Origin: Promethearchaeota archaeon
GTDB taxonomy: Archaea > Asgardarchaeota > Lokiarchaeia > Sigyniarchaeales > SOKP01
Direction: 5' to 3'
Assembly: GCA_016930515.1 (NCBI GenBank)
Contig: JAFGGO010000045.1
Location: 1 to 47,605 of the forward strand
DNA length: 47,605 nt
Part shown: positions 43,977-47,605 of the stretch, piece after piece
Position numbering within the stretch: the stretch's first letter is position 1
How the letters are laid out: the number at the start of each line of letters is the position of its first letter
Translations under genes and position numbers: made by a program
The notes under the pieces: generated by a model
What the model was told of the DNA's origin: nothing
The model's input: the letters and a program-made list of their open reading frames with translations, nothing else
Databases searched by the model: none

Positions 43977-44305
43977 TAATATTCCTAATACTGTTAGGTT
44001 TATGGTTAATAGAGAGAATTCTCACATCAATTTCCATCGTAAAAATTATTGATAAAATACCTTCGAGCCACTGCTGAGTAATCGGTTATTTCGTTATAAA
44101 TTCTTAATTTTTTTATAAATGACATTTTTAATTAAAAATATGATGACTTTAAATTCAATTAATTTGGATAGGATAAAAATCTTATTAAAGCGGATTTTAT
44201 GTAAGACAGGTGTTATTTAAAAATTTTTATAACTTAACTCATAAAAACTATTATTTTTATTGGTCTTTTTGTATATTATATATAAAATTAAAAAATCTGT
44301 TAATA
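43977..44305. other. Divergent spacer between the VIT-like and DUF47 genes
   Basis: The first 60 bases probably encode the missing N terminus of the VIT-like protein (ATG at 44037 out of frame by one base). The rest is AT-rich and contains the promoter of the plus-strand DUF47 gene. A plus-strand frame opening at 44210 is an in-frame upstream extension of that gene without support for translation. Confidence 0.5.
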
Positions 44306-44938
44306 ATGAACAAATTCAAAGAACAATTGATAACGATGCTCATCGAGCATTCAAGGATCATTTATTCCGTTATAAGCGAAATGGGAGTATATTACTCGAA
44401 TTGGGCGGAAAATGGCCAAGAAGAAGCTGAAAACTTGGAAAAAAAGCAAAATAAAATACAATTATTGGAAGAAGACGGAGATAGCATAAAGATACGCTTG
44501 ATCAAAGAGTTTTCGGAAGCGGGAGCACAAGGACTAGGAGGATATGTGGAACTCCTTCTAAAGATGGACAACCTAGTTAATTCAGCGATAGAATTCGTTG
44601 AAGCAATTAGTCATATTAGTGCAAAAATAAATGAAGAAATTAAAAGTCGCTATCATAAGTTAATAAATACTATAATCGAAATGGCAGATGTTTTAAAAGC
44701 TACGATAAAAAGTTTAAGAGATAAACCCGAAATCGTGTTTAAAAATACGACAAAGATTCACGAAATGGAAAATAATATTGATAAAATATTTCGGGAATTT
44801 ATGAATTACATTTACGATGACAAGGCATTGGACATCAGATTGCTTCTGAGAATTCGAGATAGTATCATTATTTTAGAAGAATTGGCGGATCGAATGCATG
44901 ATATAGCCGATCTCATTCGCGTTCTCGTTTATCAATAA
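44306..44938 (+). CDS. DUF47 (PhoU-like) helical protein
   Basis: 210 residues from ATG 44306. All-helical, with LEEDGDSIKIRLIKEFSEAG, MDNLVNSAIEFVEAISHISA, IHEMENNIDKIFREFMNYIY and IRDSIIILEELADRMHDIADLIRVLV, the pattern of DUF47/TIGR00153 proteins. These pair with Pit-type phosphate transporters and probably bind metal clusters through conserved Asp/Glu (here EEDGD, EELADRMHD). No Pit gene is next to it in this window. An upstream extension to 44210 is hydrophobic and unlike the family, so it was left out. It lies 179 bases before the ATPase operon and may be independent. Confidence 0.82.
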   Translation: MNKFKEQLITMLIEHSRIIYSVISEMGVYYSNWAENGQEEAENLEKKQNKIQLLEEDGDSIKIRLIKEFSEAGAQGLGGYVELLLKMDNLVNSAIEFVEAISHISAKINEEIKSRYHKLINTIIEMADVLKATIKSLRDKPEIVFKNTTKIHEMENNIDKIFREFMNYIYDDKALDIRLLLRIRDSIIILEELADRMHDIADLIRVLVYQ

Positions 44939-45117
44939 GAAGAAATTATACAATATTCTTTTTTAATGCGTTTTTTTCAAATCATAAGACATAGATTTTT
45001 TAAATTAAATTTTATGAACTTATTATGCATTTTTCTCTTATTTTTCGTAGTAACCTTTTTACGGAATTTTTTCTTTTATTTATTTAAATTACAATACTTT
45101 TAGAAAATGAAAGCATC

Positions 45118-45462
45118 ATGAATACAAAAAGAAAATTTGGAATATCGATCCTATTGCTTCAAATATTGCTAGTGGTTTTAGTTTATCTAACGGTCGATAA
45201 ATTTATTACACCCGTAGCTGCCCAAACAACCCAAACTGATTCAGGAACATCAATGGCTTTAGCCATCTCTGCTGGTTTATCAATAGGGTTATCAGCTATT
45301 GGTTCGGGCTTAGCTTTAAAGACCGTTGCTACAGCGGCCGTTTCTGCAATAACGGAACGAGAAGGTGCATTTGGAAAAATCTTAGTATTAGTAGCTTTGG
45401 CTGAAACCTTGGCGATTTATGGATTAATTGTTAGCATCTTGCTTTGGACAAAAATTCCTTGA
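45118..45462 (+). CDS. atpK: A/V-type ATPase subunit K (proteolipid c-ring)
   Basis: 114 residues. An N-terminal hydrophobic segment (ISILLLQILLVVLVYLTV), possibly a cleaved signal peptide or extra helix, precedes the two-helix hairpin: ALAISAGLSIGLSAIGSGLA and ILVLVALAETLAIYGLIVSIL. The ion-binding glutamate is in ALAETLAIYG. There is one hairpin only, so a ring of single-hairpin subunits. It opens the ATPase operon in this window; genes for the I (a) subunit do not precede it. No clear sodium-ligand motif (Gln in helix 1) is seen, so proton coupling is more likely, with low certainty. Confidence 0.92.
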   Translation: MNTKRKFGISILLLQILLVVLVYLTVDKFITPVAAQTTQTDSGTSMALAISAGLSIGLSAIGSGLALKTVATAAVSAITEREGAFGKILVLVALAETLAIYGLIVSILLWTKIP

Positions 45463-45532
45463 TCAATCTTCAAGTTAAATTAAAAACAATTAAAGAATTT
45501 ATTAGCGGGGTTTAAAGAAAACGAGCATCATA

Positions 45533-46579
45533 ATTCCAAGCTATGCCTATACTCATGTCAAGATTGGATTTTTCAAGCAATTAATCATGGATGAGACCTC
45601 GCTTTTAAAACTTCGAAAAATAAGAGATGGACAAGAATTTATTGATTTTATAAAGCCTTTTTATCCGACTTTAGAAATAAAAGATTTGATCATTGAAGAA
45701 TTAGAAAGGGCAGTTTATAATGCATATATTAAAATTATTGGTAAATTAATGCATGTCTCACCACCTAACATGCGTAATTTTCTTAGAACTTATCTTTATA
45801 AATATGAGATTTTGAATATCAAGGAAATAATTCTTGGATCTATTGTTGGAATGAGTGCTAAAGAAAAATCAAAAAATATCAATTTTTTAATAGAAGAATA
45901 CCTTGAAAATACGAAATTTATTAAAGATCTTATCAAAATTCAAAGCTTAGAAGAAATACAATTGTTTTTGAAAGGTACTAAATACGGAAAAGTTGTAAAA
46001 GAAGGCATCTTATATTACCGTAATACAAACGAAGTTTTTGTATTAGAAGCATTTTTGGATCGTTTATATTATGAGATGCTAATAACCGAAAAACTTCTCT
46101 ATAATAGAAAAGAAAGCGAAATCATTAACACATTCATCGATTTTGCAATAGAAATATATAATCTTAAAGTGATTTATCGAGGCGTTATCAATAAAATTGA
46201 TAAGAATTTATTACGTCAACTTATTGTTGGGAACTATTTTTTCTTAGATAGAGAAAAAATTGAAGTATTAATAGCACAGAAAAATATTGATGAATTTTTA
46301 AAACAATTCGAATTTTTCCTACGAAAATCGATTCATATAAAATATCTGTTAGATCAAATTAATATACGACGAGAACATTTTGTATGGTCTGTTGAGGCTT
46401 TATACTCAGAATTTATAATGAAAAAATTTCATATGAATAGAGGAGATATTGCACAATCAACGATATACAGAATAATTGAGTTGATAATAAAAAAAGAAAA
46501 AGAAATTCGATTTGCGATTCTTCCAACTGTGATTAATATCTTTCACGAAAAATACGAAAAAATGGAATCTAGAGGATAG
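45533..46579 (+). CDS. atpC: A/V-type ATPase subunit C (central-stalk cap, d-like)
   Basis: About 348 residues. The C-subunit family is shown by YAYTHVKIGFFKQLI near the start, IKIIGKLMHVSPPNMRNFLRTYLYKYEILNIKEIILG, and a second copy of the fold with FIDFAIEIYNLKVIYRGVIN. The first ATG (45587) lies after the YAYTHVKIG segment, which is the conserved N terminus of all C subunits ('YAY.NARV..'), so translation must start earlier. The frame is open to TAG 45503 and offers only ACG 45521, ATC 45527, ATA 45530 or ATT 45533; the last is used here as a minimum. The protein links the rotor ring to the DF stalk. Confidence 0.85.
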   Translation: MPSYAYTHVKIGFFKQLIMDETSLLKLRKIRDGQEFIDFIKPFYPTLEIKDLIIEELERAVYNAYIKIIGKLMHVSPPNMRNFLRTYLYKYEILNIKEIILGSIVGMSAKEKSKNINFLIEEYLENTKFIKDLIKIQSLEEIQLFLKGTKYGKVVKEGILYYRNTNEVFVLEAFLDRLYYEMLITEKLLYNRKESEIINTFIDFAIEIYNLKVIYRGVINKIDKNLLRQLIVGNYFFLDREKIEVLIAQKNIDEFLKQFEFFLRKSIHIKYLLDQINIRREHFVWSVEALYSEFIMKKFHMNRGDIAQSTIYRIIELIIKKEKEIRFAILPTVINIFHEKYEKMESRG

Positions 46580-46593
46580 AGGGATATAAAAAC

Positions 46594-46911
46594 ATGGATA
46601 TATTCAATTGGGTTGATGAAATTGAGAAAGTATATCAAGAACTAGTTGATAAAGCTAGGCTTGAAAACCAGGTAGAAATTGAGAATTATCAAAAACAACA
46701 GAAAGAGATGTTAAAAACAATACATGATAAAAACGACGAATTTATAAAATCAAATATCGATTCGCTCTTAGAAGAATTAAAACAGGGTGTGCAAATTTTT
46801 GATAATCAAATAATAAAAGCCCTTGAAGATATCAAGCAAGAATATCAAAAACAAAAAAAAATAGTGATTAATAACATTATTCATAAGCTTGGATTTGATT
46901 TTAATGGTTGA
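46594..46911 (+). CDS. atpH: A/V-type ATPase subunit H/G (peripheral stalk)
   Basis: 105 residues, almost entirely a charged coiled coil (VYQELVDKARLENQVEIENYQKQQKEML...KQEYQKQKKIVINNI), as in archaeal AhaH/Vma10-type stalk subunits, which pair with subunit E. GAGGGAT 9 bases before the ATG is a clear ribosome binding site. It overlaps the start of the F subunit by a few bases (ATGGTTGA), so the two are coupled. Identification depends on position and composition more than on motifs. Confidence 0.75.
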   Translation: MDIFNWVDEIEKVYQELVDKARLENQVEIENYQKQQKEMLKTIHDKNDEFIKSNIDSLLEELKQGVQIFDNQIIKALEDIKQEYQKQKKIVINNIIHKLGFDFNG

Positions 46912-47224
46912 TCAAGAAATACACGTTATAGGAACCGACGATCTCGTCATTTTATTTGGATTAATTGGAGTTAATGGTACTATCATTAAAGAAGAATCTG
47001 AATTTTTACCACTTTTCAAGGATTTAACTGAAAGACCTTCAATAGGGATGATAATAGTTGCATTCGATTTAACTCAACAATTGGTGGAATTTATAGTAGA
47101 TTTCAAACTAAATAATAGAACTCCATTTATATACTATTTACCAGACATATTTAAACCTAATATTGAGATAAATGATGCGTTCTGGAACCATATCACGACT
47201 TCAATTAAAAAATTAATTATATAG
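46904..47224 (+). CDS. atpF: A/V-type ATPase subunit F
   Basis: 106 residues from ATG 46904; an upstream TTG at 46889 reads through the end of the previous gene and is not needed. EIHVIGTDDLVILFGLIGVNGT is the N-terminal Rossmann-like strand-loop-helix of F subunits, followed by PSIGMIIVAFDLTQQLVEFIVDF and RTPFIYYLPDIFKPN. F sits in the central stalk and regulates the catalytic head. Immediately followed by the E subunit gene. Confidence 0.88.
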   Translation: MVDQEIHVIGTDDLVILFGLIGVNGTIIKEESEFLPLFKDLTERPSIGMIIVAFDLTQQLVEFIVDFKLNNRTPFIYYLPDIFKPNIEINDAFWNHITTSIKKLII

Positions 47225-47230
47225 GAGGGG
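47224..47230 (+). promoter_or_regulatory. Ribosome binding site GGAGGGG fixing an ATT start for subunit E
   Basis: GGAGGGG is followed by 7 bases and then ATT ACT GAC GAT (47238 onward). The first ATG of the frame (47289) is 58 bases further and would delete 17 residues. No ATG, GTG or TTG is available at the right distance. Confidence 0.7.
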
Positions 47231-47237
47231 AGAACAC

Positions 47238-47605
47238 ATTACTGACGATAAAAATTTAAAAGAGAACTTTGGAAATCTTGGAATTTACATGATAGATCAA
47301 GCAAAAAACGAGATCAGAGAATTAAATCAAAAAACATTATTTCAAAAAGCAGAAATTAAAAAAAAATATAGAGAAGAATTAGTCCTTGATATCCAGAAAT
47401 CTCGGGATTATTTTGAAGAATATGCAAATGAAATTCTCAATAACTCCTTATCTACAACTCTTATAGAAATGAATCAAAAATTTCTTGATTTAAAATTAAA
47501 ATTAGTTAAAGAACTAAACGATAGCGTTGTTAACGAGTTAGAGAAGAAAATTAAAGAAAATTACGATAATTATATTACATTTCTTATTGATAATATAAGA
47601 AATCA
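47238..47605 (+). CDS. atpE: A/V-type ATPase subunit E, N-terminal part (runs off the window)
   Basis: At least 122 residues, open to the end of the window. It is a long charged helix (IYMIDQAKNEIRELNQKTLF, IKKKYREELVLDIQKSRDYF, LVKELNDSVVNELEKKIKEN) as in peripheral-stalk subunit E, which follows F in this operon. The start is taken as ATT 47238 because of the perfectly placed ribosome binding site; the resulting N terminus is (M)TDDKNLKENFGNLG. Continuation with the A and B catalytic subunits is expected beyond the edge. Confidence 0.78.
   Translation, partial: MTDDKNLKENFGNLGIYMIDQAKNEIRELNQKTLFQKAEIKKKYREELVLDIQKSRDYFEEYANEILNNSLSTTLIEMNQKFLDLKLKLVKELNDSVVNELEKKIKENYDNYITFLIDNIRN

Noticed and set aside
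1..47605. tRNA, rRNA and CRISPR arrays
   Set aside because: Looked for TTCGA-type T-loops, cloverleaf stems, rRNA-like GC-rich blocks and spaced repeats by eye; none was convincing.

Overview
The window is a low-GC (roughly one third G+C) archaeal chromosome segment, most likely from an Asgard archaeon of the Lokiarchaeia type. This is inference. It rests on an A/V-type ATPase operon, HdrABC-MvhD, a tungsten aldehyde oxidoreductase, strong GGAGG ribosome binding sites, poly-T terminators, and eukaryote-flavoured proteins (an arrestin-like protein with a zinc ribbon, and a WD40-TIR protein). No rRNA, tRNA, CRISPR array or insertion sequence was recognised.

Layout. 1-5.7 kb is an accessory region: the end of a GNAT acetyltransferase, a secreted membrane-anchored repeat protein bracketed by short direct repeats, a broken epimerase copy beside an intact one, msrB, and the arrestin-like protein. 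5.9-9.4 kb holds a WD40-TIR protein and a tandem pair of alpha/beta-hydrolase-fold genes, one dead as a gene and both lacking the catalytic triad. 9.5-16.1 kb (minus) holds a heterodimeric ABC exporter, an HSDL2-like SDR and a GapN-type aldehyde dehydrogenase. 16.6-18.9 kb (plus) has a zinc-knuckle protein and a methyltransferase. 19.1-22.7 kb (plus) is a flavin dehydrogenase between two HdrD-like iron-sulfur proteins, probably a D-2-hydroxyacid oxidation module. 22.8-23.8 kb is a frameshifted saccharopine-dehydrogenase-like gene.

23.9-33.6 kb (minus) is the standout: one continuous run of twelve genes, tusA - dsrE - dsrF - dsrH - dsrE2-like - hdrC - hdrB - hdrA - mvhD - hydrogenase small-subunit-like - FrhB/GltD fusion - second tusA. 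Sulfur-carrier proteins are thus welded to an electron-bifurcating heterodisulfide reductase that has a hydrogenase small subunit but no catalytic large subunit here; an NADPH/FAD protein sits in its place. A divergent Lrp-type regulator and a 19-bp palindrome at the operon promoter suggest dedicated control.

34.4-43.2 kb has a small membrane protein, a double-winged-helix regulator, an unsplit GMP synthase, an aldehyde ferredoxin oxidoreductase and a 2-hydroxyacyl-CoA dehydratase/benzoyl-CoA-reductase-like system with its activase. 43.4-47.6 kb has a VIT/CCC1-like membrane protein, a DUF47 PhoU-like protein and the beginning of an A/V-ATPase operon (K, C, H/G, F, E).

A second theme crosses the whole window: several genes with a good ribosome binding site and a natural-looking N terminus appear to start at AUU, AUC, AUA or ACG rather than AUG/GUG/UUG (positions 14580, 16631, 17833, 31773, 47238, probably 11862 and the region 45521-45533).
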